A stretch of DNA of 64,000 nt from CAZJAD01 sp964543855 (GTDB lineage: Bacteria; Electryoneota; RPQS01; DYHQ01): assembly GCA_964543855.1 (NCBI GenBank), contig CAZJAD010000002.1:1-64000 (forward strand), in the 5' to 3' direction. Position 1 is the first letter of the stretch. The number at the start of each line of letters is the position of its first letter. The notes below the pieces were generated by a model, which searched no databases, had not been told where the DNA came from, and saw only the letters and a list, made by a program, of their open reading frames with translations. Below are positions 17,296 through 25,458 of this stretch, one piece after another. The translations under genes and the position numbers were made by a program.

Positions 17296-18981
17296 CTACC
17301 GTTTGATGCGAGCGCCTTTTTCCTCTTCGACAAAAATGTGGGCGACGAGTTTGCCCGGATGAATTTCATCAAGCGAATCCGACGCCACGCGGTCCCAAGG
17401 GAAATTGGACGAGGTATCTGTGGCATCCACGCTGCGAGCGCTCTCCAAGTAGTCTTCCACGCGGTGACGCCATGTTTCCATATTTGCCTCGCGCAGGTCC
17501 ACCCAGCCATTATGAGCCCAGGTGTCCACCGTGTCCGGGGTAACGGAGAAGACGTCGCTGCCGGCGTAGGGTGGAATCTTCACTTCGGGACCACGGAGAA
17601 GAGACCGACCGTCGCCCATTAGAATCGGGATCCCGATGGAGAGGATTGCGACGCGGAGGTCCTTGTCGCCTCGGATCGCTTCCTCCGCAGCGCGGACAAG
17701 TTGGGCTGCGCTCTGTGAAGTGACCCCCTTGAGAGTTCCGACCGCTTTGCGCAGCAGATGAGCTTCATAGAGTAGTTTGGAGAGTCGAGGCGGCCCAAGA
17801 ATCTCGAACGCGACGGACTCGACACCGTGCTCCTGTTCCAGTTTGGCCATTTGCTTCAAGGCAGTTTCGCGCAGGATTCCGGCGCGGTAAGTGGGCCCCA
17901 TGACGGTGGCATCCATCGCTCCCACGATATCGAAACCGGTGTTACCTCCCTCGATTTCAAACAGGACGGCCTGGGCGATTTCTTCCGGCGTGACAAACTC
18001 CATCTGCTCCGCCGCCGTAATCGCAAAGAACTCGCCGGTGGAAAAGATGCCATTCTCCCCCGTATCAATATAGACCGATGTCAGATTCTGGTTGAGGGCC
18101 ACTCCTGCGCCCGGTCTGTGCCGGGTGAATTCGTCCTTTAGTTTCTCGGCGTTCTCGGGCGCGCAATCATAGAGAGGAATCGGCTTGCCATGGCGTTTGA
18201 CTTCGCCATAGGCGATCTTTTTCCATGCAATTGCCGCAGCCGGCTTTATTTCTTTGATGTAAGGGCAACCGGGTGTGCGTCCCATGAGAAAGAGCAGCAT
18301 CGAATGCGCGCCTGCCAAGGAGGATTTTGACAGCAACTGTCCCGAGGGGCGCTCTTCCGAATGTGTGTAGGGGATGTTCAGACCCATGCCTCCGGTCCCG
18401 GTGGTCCCGACTTTGACATAGGTATGGGTGCCAGCGCGACGGGTCGCATCAAGAAGCACCTGAACATGCCGGATGAGCTGCGGGAGAGAAACCGTGCCGA
18501 GGAATTTTTCGGTTTCTTCGGGGAGAGCTTTGTCCGGGTGTTGCAGCGCGTTCTTGGCTCGATAGTAAGCGGTATAGACATCCTGGTAAGCCAAACCGGT
18601 GGCGCTGTTGACACAGTCCACAATGACATCCGGCTCATGCTCTGCGATAATTCGATAGAGAAAGAACCTCGACAGCCTTTCGGGCGTGGGGCGCTCGAAG
18701 ATATCCTCGACGAATGAACGGCGCATGTCCGGATCTTCCATGATGTCGGATCGCGACCGATCCTTCAAGTCGTGAGTCACGAAAATATCACCCCAGAGCG
18801 GCACGAATTCGACCTGCGGGAAATCTTTGGCCAAGGTATCGCAGGCCTGTTCGGCTTCGTCTTTGCGCAGCGAAAGCAGGCAGAGTGTTCTTGGGCTCCG
18901 TGCCAGGATCTTTCGGCAAACGGCCATCCCAACCAGTCCCCATCCTCCCAAGACCATGACTCGCGCGTCGCGCAGATTCAT
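17296..18981 (-). CDS. Large SDR-like NAD(P)-binding protein of unknown function
   Basis: It has 561 residues, about twice a classical short-chain dehydrogenase. The N terminus is a Rossmann nucleotide-binding motif (MVLGGWGLVGMAV, GxxGxxG). Later blocks such as DVIVDCVNSATGLAYQD and YVKVGTTGTGGMGLNIPYTH fit the central strands of an extended SDR, but I do not see a standard YxxxK catalytic pair. The C-terminal 250 residues have no fold I recognise. It overlaps scpB by ATGA and precedes cmk by 5 bases, which suggests cotranscription with chromosome-segregation and nucleotide genes. Substrate unknown. Confidence 0.65.
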   Translation of the reverse strand: MNLRDARVMVLGGWGLVGMAVCRKILARSPRTLCLLSLRKDEAEQACDTLAKDFPQVEFVPLWGDIFVTHDLKDRSRSDIMEDPDMRRSFVEDIFERPTPERLSRFFLYRIIAEHEPDVIVDCVNSATGLAYQDVYTAYYRAKNALQHPDKALPEETEKFLGTVSLPQLIRHVQVLLDATRRAGTHTYVKVGTTGTGGMGLNIPYTHSEERPSGQLLSKSSLAGAHSMLLFLMGRTPGCPYIKEIKPAAAIAWKKIAYGEVKRHGKPIPLYDCAPENAEKLKDEFTRHRPGAGVALNQNLTSVYIDTGENGIFSTGEFFAITAAEQMEFVTPEEIAQAVLFEIEGGNTGFDIVGAMDATVMGPTYRAGILRETALKQMAKLEQEHGVESVAFEILGPPRLSKLLYEAHLLRKAVGTLKGVTSQSAAQLVRAAEEAIRGDKDLRVAILSIGIPILMGDGRSLLRGPEVKIPPYAGSDVFSVTPDTVDTWAHNGWVDLREANMETWRHRVEDYLESARSVDATDTSSNFPWDRVASDSLDEIHPGKLVAHIFVEEEKGARIKR

Positions 18982-19541
18982 TGCGTTTCTTCCTTCCTTT
19001 CAGCGGGAGTCCATTCCCGCGCCAGTTCACCGTCCCGTGGCAGTTCAGAGAGGTCCGCCAGTCCGAAGTGGCGCAGGAACTCCGGTGTCGTTTCGTAGAG
19101 AAATGGCCGTCCCATGCTCTTCTGTCGTCCGCGGACTGCCACCAGCCGTCGCTCAAGGAGTGTGCGCAGAACACCTCCGGAGTCCACACCACGAATCTCA
19201 TCGATATCCACTCGGGTCACGGGGCTTCGGAACGCGACGATGGCCAGAGTTTCGAGAGCGGCCCGGGAGAGGCGATGTCGGCTGCGTTCCGCCAGCAGCT
19301 TCCCAATAGGCTCGGCGTAATCGGGCCGTGCAAAGAACTGATAACCTCCGGCGATGTGGAGGATTTCGAAAGCTCGGCCGTCTCGCTTGTAGTCTTCATT
19401 CAGTTCGTCGACTAATCGCGGCAAGGCTTCCTGCCCGACGGATCCGGTGGTCGCGACAAACTGAGCCTCGGTGAGCGGCTCGGCACTGGCAAAGATAAGA
19501 GCTTCAGCGACAGCTTTCAGGTTTTCTTCGGTGACAATCAA
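18978..19541 (-). CDS. scpB: Segregation and condensation protein B
   Basis: Winged-helix partner of the SMC-ScpA complex that organises the chromosome. It has 187 residues; the likely start is TTG at 19541 (LKAVAEALIFASAEPLT follows). The pattern RLSRAALETLAIVAFRSPVTRVDIDEIRG is the ScpB hallmark, as is GRPFLYETTPEFLRHFGL. It lies 48 bases after scpA and overlaps the next gene by 4 bases. smc itself is not in the window. Confidence 0.95.
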   Translation of the reverse strand: MIVTEENLKAVAEALIFASAEPLTEAQFVATTGSVGQEALPRLVDELNEDYKRDGRAFEILHIAGGYQFFARPDYAEPIGKLLAERSRHRLSRAALETLAIVAFRSPVTRVDIDEIRGVDSGGVLRTLLERRLVAVRGRQKSMGRPFLYETTPEFLRHFGLADLSELPRDGELAREWTPAERKEETQ

Positions 19542-19589
19542 CTTGACTTGCTCGGGCTCTCGAAATTCGAGAGGACTATGATTTCTTAT

Positions 19590-20330
19590 CTATACGGCTT
19601 CAACCGTGGACTCTTGCGCTTGACACACCCACAAATCAGAGAAGGGCAGGTTCTGTTCGAGAACGATCTTGCGGCGGCGAGCCAACTCCAGAACGGCCAG
19701 AAAGGATACGATCCACAGGACTCTCGCCGACTCGACGCGGAGCGCCGTCATGAATGAGAACCGCAACTTGTCTTTAAGCTGCTCGAGGATCCAGGCCATT
19801 CGCTCTTCCAAGGAAACCTTGAAGAGCGTGACTTCATGTACCGTGAGCTCTTCGAAGCGGCGCCGCACTTCATCATAGGCGTTTGCCAGATCATAGAGCG
19901 AGACACGCTCAAGCAGGTCTTCCGGTGGAGGCTGGCTGCCGACAGGCAACGCCGGCAGGAGTCTCATGGAGCGCTGCGCCATCGCCTCTTCTCTCTCACC
20001 CAAATCGCCGGCGGCCTGTTTAACCTGCTGGTAGAGAAGCAGGCGCCGAGCCAATTGCAGGCGCGGATCCTCCATCTCTTCTTCGGCGGCTACCTCGGGT
20101 CGTGGCAGCATCATTCGTGCCTTGATCGCGATCAGCGTCGCACTCATGAGCAGGTAATCCCCGGCATCCTCCAGGCTGTCAATTCCCATCGTGTCGATGA
20201 CCTGCAGGTATTGTTCGGTGATCTTGGCGATGGGCAGGTCGAGGATATCCAGTTCCTGCCGCGTGACAAGGAAGAGCAGCAGATCAAGCGGGCCTTCAAA
20301 GCGCGGAAGTTTGACCTGCCAAGCGGGCAT
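19590..20330 (-). CDS. scpA: Segregation and condensation protein A
   Basis: Kleisin subunit that bridges the SMC heads. It has 246 residues. The N-terminal FEGPLDLLLFLVTRQELDILDLPIAKITEQYL is the family signature (seen in two stretches from residue 9), followed by DYLLMSATLIAIKARMMLP. The C-terminal winged-helix part is shorter than average but present. The ATG overlaps the trpS stop by one base. Together with scpB it forms a classical pair. Confidence 0.95.
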   Translation of the reverse strand: MPAWQVKLPRFEGPLDLLLFLVTRQELDILDLPIAKITEQYLQVIDTMGIDSLEDAGDYLLMSATLIAIKARMMLPRPEVAAEEEMEDPRLQLARRLLLYQQVKQAAGDLGEREEAMAQRSMRLLPALPVGSQPPPEDLLERVSLYDLANAYDEVRRRFEELTVHEVTLFKVSLEERMAWILEQLKDKLRFSFMTALRVESARVLWIVSFLAVLELARRRKIVLEQNLPFSDLWVCQAQESTVEAV

Positions 20331-21127
20331 CAGAACCCCATTGCTTCGTGTACTTCGGCCATCGTTCGTTCAGCGACCTCTCGGGCGCGCTCATCTCCGT
20401 TCTGGATGATGTCGAGAACCTCCTTGGGATGCTTCTCGAAATGTCTCCTTTTTTCCTGAATCGGCGCGAGGTACTCGGTGATCTTCTCGATACACCGCTT
20501 CTTGTCATCCACACATCCCAAGGCGCCCGATTCACATCCTGCGCGAATCTCCGGCACTTCATCGGCGTTAAACCGATTGTGATAGGCGAAGATGAGACAG
20601 ATATCTGGGTGCCCGGGATCGCCGCGACGGACTTTCTGAGGATCGGTCACGGCTTTCGAGATTTTCTGTCGCAGAACATCCGGCGGATCTGCGATAAGCA
20701 GCGTGTTGCCGAGAGACTTGGACATGCGGCGTCCATCGGTTCCGGGGAAGCGGGCGAATTCTGTGAGCATCGCTTCNNNNNNNNNNNNNNNNNNNNNNNN
20801 NNNNNNNNNNNNNNNNNNNNNNNNNNNNNNNNNNNNNNNNNNNNNNNNNNNNNNNNNNNNNNNNNNNNNNNNNNNNTGCACGAATATGGGTGATCTCTCC
20901 GGGTCAATCCCACAGGCGAGCCAGTCCATGACCATTTCCATCGTGTTCTCGGGGATGTCTCGAGAATGCTCGTAGTCCGTCGTGAGGTTGTGCCAGTCGG
21001 CGACGATGTGGAAGTTCTCGAATTTGTCCTGGAGTTGCACCCAGTTCTCGAGAGCTCCGACGAGGTTCCCCAGATGGAGCTTTCCGGTCGGACGCATTCC
21101 TGATAGTATGCGTGGTTTGCTGGCCAT
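20330..21127 (-). CDS. trpS: Tryptophanyl-tRNA synthetase (interrupted by assembly gap)
   Basis: Class I aminoacyl-tRNA synthetase that charges tRNA-Trp. The HIGH-like motif is TGKLHLGNLVG (residues about 13-23) and the KMSKS motif is RRMSKSLGNT. About 231 codons are visible on the two sides of a 100-N gap at 20777-20876. The flanks align with normal TrpS on both sides, and the missing piece of an approximately 330-residue enzyme would be about 100 residues, so the real gap is probably near 300 bases. First gene of the trpS-scpA-scpB unit, with promoter at 21157-21185. Confidence 0.93.
   Translation of the reverse strand: MASKPRILSGMRPTGKLHLGNLVGALENWVQLQDKFENFHIVADWHNLTTDYEHSRDIPENTMEMVMDWLACGIDPERSPIFVXXXXXXXXXXXXXXXXXXXXXXXXXXXXXXXXXXEAMLTEFARFPGTDGRRMSKSLGNTLLIADPPDVLRQKISKAVTDPQKVRRGDPGHPDICLIFAYHNRFNADEVPEIRAGCESGALGCVDDKKRCIEKITEYLAPIQEKRRHFEKHPKEVLDIIQNGDERAREVAERTMAEVHEAMGF
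20777..20876. other. Assembly gap (100 N) inside trpS
   Basis: Exactly 100 N, the conventional size for a gap of unknown length. Coding sequence of the same gene continues on both sides. Confidence 0.99.
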
Positions 21128-21156
21128 AGAGAGGTCACATGTTAATGCGAAACTTA

Positions 21157-21185
21157 ATTATAATAAAAAATCCTTACATTCGCAA
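21157..21185 (-). promoter_or_regulatory. Promoter of the trpS operon
   Basis: Read on the minus strand: TTGCGA (21185-21180), a 17-base spacer, and a perfect TATAAT (21162-21157). The start of transcription would be near 21150, leaving a leader of about 23 bases before the trpS ATG. No Shine-Dalgarno is visible there. Confidence 0.7.
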
Positions 21186-21231
21186 ACCGTCTTCGTGAAC
21201 TCGAGCCCTCATTTCTTCTCGTTATTCCAAT

Positions 21232-21250
21232 AATAACAATCAATAACAAT
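21232..21250. repeat. Two direct copies of AATAACAAT upstream of the trpS promoter
   Basis: AATAACAAT at 21232-21240 and 21242-21250, one base apart, in an AT-rich patch between the OMP gene end and the trpS promoter. A CCAAT/ATTGG pair flanks them (21227-21231 and 21248-21252). It could be an operator or an UP-like element; no factor can be named. Confidence 0.4.
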
Positions 21251-21275
21251 TGGTCGCGCATCCGTCAGAAGTCTT

Positions 21276-22850
21276 TCAATAGTGGAATATCCATTTCAAT
21301 CCCCAGTACTCTTCCTTACGAATCATCAGGAAACCGGGGACATATTCGTAGTGTTTGGCACCAATGTTCTCGGTTCCCCAGAAGAGCATCAGACCGCGGA
21401 TACGCATCGACACGCGGAAACCAGCCAGATGCACAGGGTCAAACTGCCTGTACCCCAGATAGCTGAAGGCGGTTCGCTCTCCAAGGTAGGTGTGCGACAG
21501 GCTTGCGCGAACATAGAGCGGTGCCTTAAAAAAGGTGCGGTCGAAATACAGCCGAGTGAAGCCGCGCGTTTCATCGGCTTTCTGGTAATCGGTCTCGGAA
21601 GTCCACAGCACCGACCAGCGGGATTCGAGGCACAAATCTCTCCGGAGAGTGAGGTGCATTTGAAATGCTCCTCCCCATCTCGCATCGGTCGAAGGATCGG
21701 GCATAGCGGTGGAAGTCCATGGGACGAACCTGTCGTCGGTCACGATGTTGACCGCCGCTACCCGCAACTTGAGCCTCGACCAGTCCGCCGACACGCCCGC
21801 TTCGGCCTGAGATATTTTCTCTTTTCGGAGTGGGCAGCCGATAAGGGAATCGCTGAGATTCGCGAGCGAAGGAGCAATCAGCAGAGGCCGATCCGACAAG
21901 GAGTAGCCGCCCTGAACCCAGAGCGGGGCAGGATATTGCTCGAACCGCTGGAAACCACCGAAAGCGGTGCAGACCTTGCCGACTGGCACAACTCCACGCA
22001 CTCCATACCGTCCAGCCGTGGCATCCCAATCATCCTGAGAGTGTACACCACAACCGAGTTCAATTCCCATGACGCCCGCGACATCCACGGAATCGGCCAG
22101 CGTGAGCTCGAAGTCGCGAGTGTCCGTGTCTCTGGACGCTGGGAGATGCAAGGACGAAAGCCGAGCGAGTCCCGTGGCCTGCAGGCGTTGCCTTGGCAAC
22201 AGGAAAGATGCATCAAAGAGAGCGCCACCGGTNNNNNNNNNNNNNNNNNNNNNNNNNNNNNNNNNNNNNNNNNNNNNNNNNNNNNNNNNNNNNNNNNNNN
22301 NNNNNNNNNNNNNNNNNNNNNNNNNNNNNNNNTACCACCCGAGCCGTCCGGTTACTTGCAGGTCAAGCGTCTTGTAGACACCCTGTCCGTGAGCGAAGTC
22401 CACAGTTCCGAAACCGTAATAACCTTCGCGCAGGCGGATCTCAGAATAGGGGCTGTCCACGGGCAGGTCGCGTGTGATCAGGCTCATGCGTCCACCCGCA
22501 CCGGGAAACAGTCCACTGACCGGCACAGATTGGAAGGTGATGGAGTCGATCTCAGAGACAGGCAGCATATCCGGATCCCACAGACCGTCGTAGCGCCTTT
22601 CCAAAGGGAGGCCATCGAGCACATAACGCATCTGACCAGGCCAGAGTCCCCACGGGAGAAAGTAGAGAGGCGCATGGAGGGTTCCGAGGTCTTGCGGATA
22701 CATGCCGGGGAAGAGTCGGATAATATCCGACAGGTCCTCGTGATTGTAACCATCCATCGCGTAGGCGCCCATTGAAGGCACGGTGCCTTGAGCCATTGCC
22801 AACCGGCCAAGGAAGACGAATGAGATTAGGAGGACGGTGAATTTCTTCAT
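21276..22850 (-). CDS. Outer-membrane barrel protein with TonB-plug-like N terminus (interrupted by assembly gap)
   Basis: Probable outer-membrane receptor. The signal peptide is MKKFTVLLISFVFLGRLAMA. Residues about 35-130 resemble a TonB-dependent receptor plug: DLSDIIRLFPGMYPQDLG, then VLDGLPLE, SEIDSITFQSVPVS and GAGGRMSLITRDLP. The rest is beta-barrel-like with alternating aromatic strands and ends in an aromatic residue (WIFHY). I see no TonB box and no N-terminal carboxypeptidase-like domain. A 100-N gap (22233-22332) hides part of the barrel, so true length is unknown (at least 490 residues visible). The start overlaps the ECF S-component stop by ATGA, so the two are translationally coupled. 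Confidence 0.75.
   Translation of the reverse strand: MKKFTVLLISFVFLGRLAMAQGTVPSMGAYAMDGYNHEDLSDIIRLFPGMYPQDLGTLHAPLYFLPWGLWPGQMRYVLDGLPLERRYDGLWDPDMLPVSEIDSITFQSVPVSGLFPGAGGRMSLITRDLPVDSPYSEIRLREGYYGFGTVDFAHGQGVYKTLDLQVTGRLGWXXXXXXXXXXXXXXXXXXXXXXXXXXXXXXXXXXTGGALFDASFLLPRQRLQATGLARLSSLHLPASRDTDTRDFELTLADSVDVAGVMGIELGCGVHSQDDWDATAGRYGVRGVVPVGKVCTAFGGFQRFEQYPAPLWVQGGYSLSDRPLLIAPSLANLSDSLIGCPLRKEKISQAEAGVSADWSRLKLRVAAVNIVTDDRFVPWTSTAMPDPSTDARWGGAFQMHLTLRRDLCLESRWSVLWTSETDYQKADETRGFTRLYFDRTFFKAPLYVRASLSHTYLGERTAFSYLGYRQFDPVHLAGFRVSMRIRGLMLFWGTENIGAKHYEYVPGFLMIRKEEYWGLKWIFHY
22233..22332. other. Assembly gap (100 N) inside the outer-membrane receptor gene
   Basis: Exactly 100 N. The contig between the two gaps is only 1356 bases (20877-22232), but each end continues the gene of its neighbour, so order and orientation look right. 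Confidence 0.99.
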
Positions 22851-23401
22851 AGCGGTCCTGCCATCTTCTTCAGTCGAATCAGAAGAGACGGAAGCACAAT
22901 CGAGAAGAGGAGGGAATTGCTGCCGATGTGGAGGATTGAGAATCCTGTTCCGGCCACAAGCATTGCGAGTGTCTGCTGAGAGGAGAAACCAGCCTGCAGC
23001 GGGAAGGCCAGATTGGTCAGCAGGTCAAAGAGAAAGGTCAGAAGCGCTCCTGCAACGAACAATATGCGCCGGGCAGCAAAGGTTTGCGGATCCGGCAGGA
23101 ATTTGGCTATCTGGCCACCGGCGAATCCGACCAGCGCCATGCCGCACATCTGGGCGAGCAGGAGCAGGCCGACACTGCTTCCCATCGGGTGAAATCCCGC
23201 AAAGAGAAACTCCGCCATCGCTCCGACGACGGCGCCCGCGACAATTCCCAGACTGTATCCAGCGGCGAAGCAGGTTGCGGTGACGAGCTCGACATTGGGA
23301 ACGGCCACGAGGAGATAACCCAACACAACAGCAACAGCGATGAAGGAAGCGATGCGTGTCAGGAAAAGGGGAGAAGCCGGTTTGGACGAGGCTTTGCCCA
23401 T
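22847..23401 (-). CDS. ECF transporter S component (vitamin-binding membrane subunit)
   Basis: Integral membrane protein of 184 residues with about six hydrophobic segments. The stretch VPNVELVTATCFAAGYSLG, then GAVVGAMAEFLFAGFHPMGS and LLLLAQMCGMALVGFAGG, matches S components of energy-coupling factor transporters. The ligand cannot be read from the sequence; cobalamin, other vitamins or their precursors are candidates. No EcfA ATPases or EcfT are in the window, so a shared energising module elsewhere is expected. It overlaps the outer-membrane receptor gene by 4 bases and follows a structured leader (23402-23535). Confidence 0.8.
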   Translation of the reverse strand: MGKASSKPASPLFLTRIASFIAVAVVLGYLLVAVPNVELVTATCFAAGYSLGIVAGAVVGAMAEFLFAGFHPMGSSVGLLLLAQMCGMALVGFAGGQIAKFLPDPQTFAARRILFVAGALLTFLFDLLTNLAFPLQAGFSSQQTLAMLVAGTGFSILHIGSNSLLFSIVLPSLLIRLKKMAGPL

Positions 23402-23535
23402 TTAACCAAAGACCCCCACTTCAGAAGGAAACGGGGGTTGTTTTCCACTGCCTGTCCTCAAAGGGTCCGGTAAGCAAAAGGTGGACTTTCGTTTCGGCGG
23501 CTGGTTTGTCGGAGAAGGGGTCTTTGAATCCGATC
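23402..23535 (-). promoter_or_regulatory. Candidate structured leader (riboswitch-like) of the ECF S-component gene
   Basis: On the minus strand a perfect 10-base pair helix can close the leader: CAAAGACCCC (23526-23517) with GGGGTCTTTG (23416-23407). The 3' strand of that helix also belongs to a second, exclusive hairpin, ACCCCC (23438-23433) with GGGGGT (23417-23412), just before the ATG at 23401. A third small hairpin (23446-23427) would expose the C run in its loop. Mutually exclusive helices next to a start codon are the layout of a riboswitch platform. I do not see the conserved boxes of cobalamin, TPP, FMN or THF riboswitches. Confidence 0.45.
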
Positions 23536-23940
23536 TCAGGCGTTTTCGGAATCGTCTGAGACTGTTTCCGGTTCCCCGGCATCTTTCGTCTCTCGCGGTG
23601 TGGATTTCTCCCGGATGCGGGCGGCTTTGCCCTTCAGGGATTTCAGGTAGTTCAGGCGAGCGCGTCGAACATGACCGCGCCGCAGCACTTCAATCTTGGC
23701 CACACCCGGAGACTGGAGGGGGAAGATTCGCTCGACTCCCACGCCCATGGAGACCTTACGGACGGTGAAGGTCTCGTCCATTCCCACGCTGCGTCGTTGA
23801 ACCACGACACCCTGGAATGCCTGCAACCGCTCTTTATCACCTTCAATGACCCGCACATGGACCTTGACGGTATCTCCCGCCTTGAAATCAGGGATATCCT
23901 TGCGCAGCTGGTCGCGAGTCCAATTGAGAATCCGATTCAT
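23536..23940 (-). CDS. rplS: 50S ribosomal protein L19
   Basis: Large-subunit protein at the subunit interface. It has 134 residues from [19 protein letters not shown] (ATG at 23940), 13 bases after trmD. Family patterns: [47 protein letters not shown] and [14 protein letters not shown] charged tail of about 20 residues ([16 protein letters not shown]) extends the usual end. Last gene of the ffh-rpsP-khpA-rimM-trmD-rplS cluster. Confidence 0.96.
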   Translation of the reverse strand: MNRILNWTRDQLRKDIPDFKAGDTVKVHVRVIEGDKERLQAFQGVVVQRRSVGMDETFTVRKVSMGVGVERIFPLQSPGVAKIEVLRRGHVRRARLNYLKSLKGKAARIREKSTPRETKDAGEPETVSDDSENA

Positions 23941-23953
23941 ACTGTTATCCGCG

Positions 23954-24661
23954 TTACGAGTACTTCTGTTGCTTCTGTTGATACTTTTCCCACAGGTCCG
24001 CGCGGCGTTCGCGCGTGCGCTTCTCTCTCTCGCTCTGGCGCCACTGGGCAATCCGGGCGTGGTTACCGCTCAGCAAGACCTCGGGGACGGCTAATCCATC
24101 GATTTCTTCGGGGCGTGTAAAATAGGGAGCATCCAGCAGTCCATCCTCAAAACTGTCGCTCGAGGCCGACGCCTCATCTCCCAGAACACCCGGCAGCAAG
24201 CGCACCAGCGCGTCAATGAACACGACCGCCCCGACTTCCCCCGCACTCAGCACGTAGTCACCGATGGAAATCTCCTGCCAAGGGTCTCTCTGCAAAATCC
24301 GATGGTCGATGTCTTTGTAGTGGCCGCAGAGCAGGATGATCCACGGCTCAGCTCTGTACCCGCGCACGACACTCTGGGAGAAAGGCTGACCCTGGGGTGT
24401 GAAGTAGACCAAGGTCGGTGCTTCTTCTGTTCCCTCGCGGAGCTGGTCCAAAGCGTTGAAGACCGGCTCGGCCCGGAGAATCATCCCCGCGCCCCCTCCG
24501 TAAGGGTAGTCGTCGAGTCGTCCGTGCGGGTCGCGCGTGAAGTGGCGCAAATTGTGAACCCACAGGCGCAGTTGATTTCCTTCCAGAGCACGCCGGAGGA
24601 TGGAGGCCTGAAGAATGCCAGAGAACATCTGCGGAAAGGCGGCCAGCACATCAATCCGCAT
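23954..24661 (-). CDS. trmD: tRNA (guanine-N1-)-methyltransferase
   Basis: SPOUT methyltransferase that makes m1G37 in tRNAs and prevents frameshifting. It has 235 residues from [13 protein letters not shown] (24661). Signature parts: [17 protein letters not shown], the trefoil-knot SAM loop ([27 protein letters not shown]) and LLPGVLG. It overlaps rimM by 11 bases. Confidence 0.97.
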   Translation of the reverse strand: MRIDVLAAFPQMFSGILQASILRRALEGNQLRLWVHNLRHFTRDPHGRLDDYPYGGGAGMILRAEPVFNALDQLREGTEEAPTLVYFTPQGQPFSQSVVRGYRAEPWIILLCGHYKDIDHRILQRDPWQEISIGDYVLSAGEVGAVVFIDALVRLLPGVLGDEASASSDSFEDGLLDAPYFTRPEEIDGLAVPEVLLSGNHARIAQWRQSEREKRTRERRADLWEKYQQKQQKYS

Positions 24662-25199
24662 CCTTACATTCCTCCGGATTGACCAAGTCCTTCCAGTTGG
24701 CAATGCGGACTTTTCGTGCCGGAAGGCTCACGTCCAACACCCACTCGTCTACCAGCGGAATCATGAGTTCGCCGAAGGGTCCTTCGACAATCAGGATGTC
24801 CTGAGCACCGCCGGCGGCGACATCGGTCACCGTGCCGAGGACTGTATCGTCCGTTCCGATCGCTTCGATTCCGACGAGGTCGCTGATGTAGTATCGGTTC
24901 GGCGGAAGCGGCCAGCTTTCCTCGTCAGGCACAAGCACCTCGGCCCCCCGGTAATCCTCGGCCTGTTCGCGACGCGTCAGATCGGCCAGTTTCAGAAGAA
25001 CATGGCGCGGGCCTAAGCGCACATCTTTCACATCGTGCTCAGAGAGCTCGCCGCCTGTGGTTTTCAGATAGACCCGTTTGAGCGCGGAGAAGCGTTCCGC
25101 AAAGTCGCTCCAGGACTCAATCTTGAGGGTTCCCTGAAGGCCATGGGCTGCGATCACGACACCGATGGCACGGAAATCCTCAGGGCTGGAACGGTGCAT
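24651..25199 (-). CDS. rimM: 16S rRNA processing protein RimM
   Basis: 30S maturation factor that binds S19. It has 182 residues from MHRSSPEDFRAIGVV (25199); the start lies inside the end of khpA (20-base overlap). RimM domain: VVIAAHGLQGTLKIESWSD; the PRC-barrel half has YYISDLVGIEAIGTD, GTVTDVAAGGAQDILIV and ELMIPLVDEWV. Position next to trmD is the common one. Confidence 0.95.
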   Translation of the reverse strand: MHRSSPEDFRAIGVVIAAHGLQGTLKIESWSDFAERFSALKRVYLKTTGGELSEHDVKDVRLGPRHVLLKLADLTRREQAEDYRGAEVLVPDEESWPLPPNRYYISDLVGIEAIGTDDTVLGTVTDVAAGGAQDILIVEGPFGELMIPLVDEWVLDVSLPARKVRIANWKDLVNPEECKDAD

Positions 25200-25443
25200 T
25201 CCCTTCTTTGGCCGGGTCGACGATTTCCAGGCCGGCCCGCTCTCCGGCTCGCGCCGCTGCCGCGATAACCAGGATGCGCAGCGACCTCGCCGTTCGGCCT
25301 TCCTTCCCGATGACCTGTCCCAAATCTCCGTCACCGACACGGAGTCGGTAGATAATCCGGCCGTCTTGTTCGACTTTGTCGACGGAGACGGCGTCTGGAT
25401 CGGTCACCAGATGCTTGGCGATAAAGCTGATGAACTCTTCCAT
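25180..25443 (-). CDS. khpA: KH-domain RNA-binding protein KhpA
   Basis: Small RNA-binding protein of 87 residues. It begins MEEFISFIAKHLVTDPDAV and holds a KH GxxG loop (VIGKEGRTARSLR). In firmicutes KhpA works with KhpB/Jag in cell elongation control; partner and role here are not shown by the sequence. It is in the standard place between rpsP and rimM. Confidence 0.93.
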   Translation of the reverse strand: MEEFISFIAKHLVTDPDAVSVDKVEQDGRIIYRLRVGDGDLGQVIGKEGRTARSLRILVIAAAARAGERAGLEIVDPAKEGNAPFQP

Positions 25444-25458
25444 GGGAGCTTCACCCGT

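Noticed and set aside
20330..21127. Truncated or pseudogenised trpS
   Set aside because: The apparent shortness comes from the 100-N gap; both flanks keep intact class I motifs in the right order.
21282..22775. Long plus-strand open frame opposite the outer-membrane receptor gene
   Set aside because: It only stays open because 100 N are read as unknown residues, and its sequence has no recognisable domain, while the minus-strand protein has a signal peptide and plug motifs.
23402..23535. Known cobalamin, TPP, FMN or THF riboswitch
   Set aside because: None of the conserved boxes of these classes can be read on the minus strand; only a helix layout is supported, so no ligand is named.
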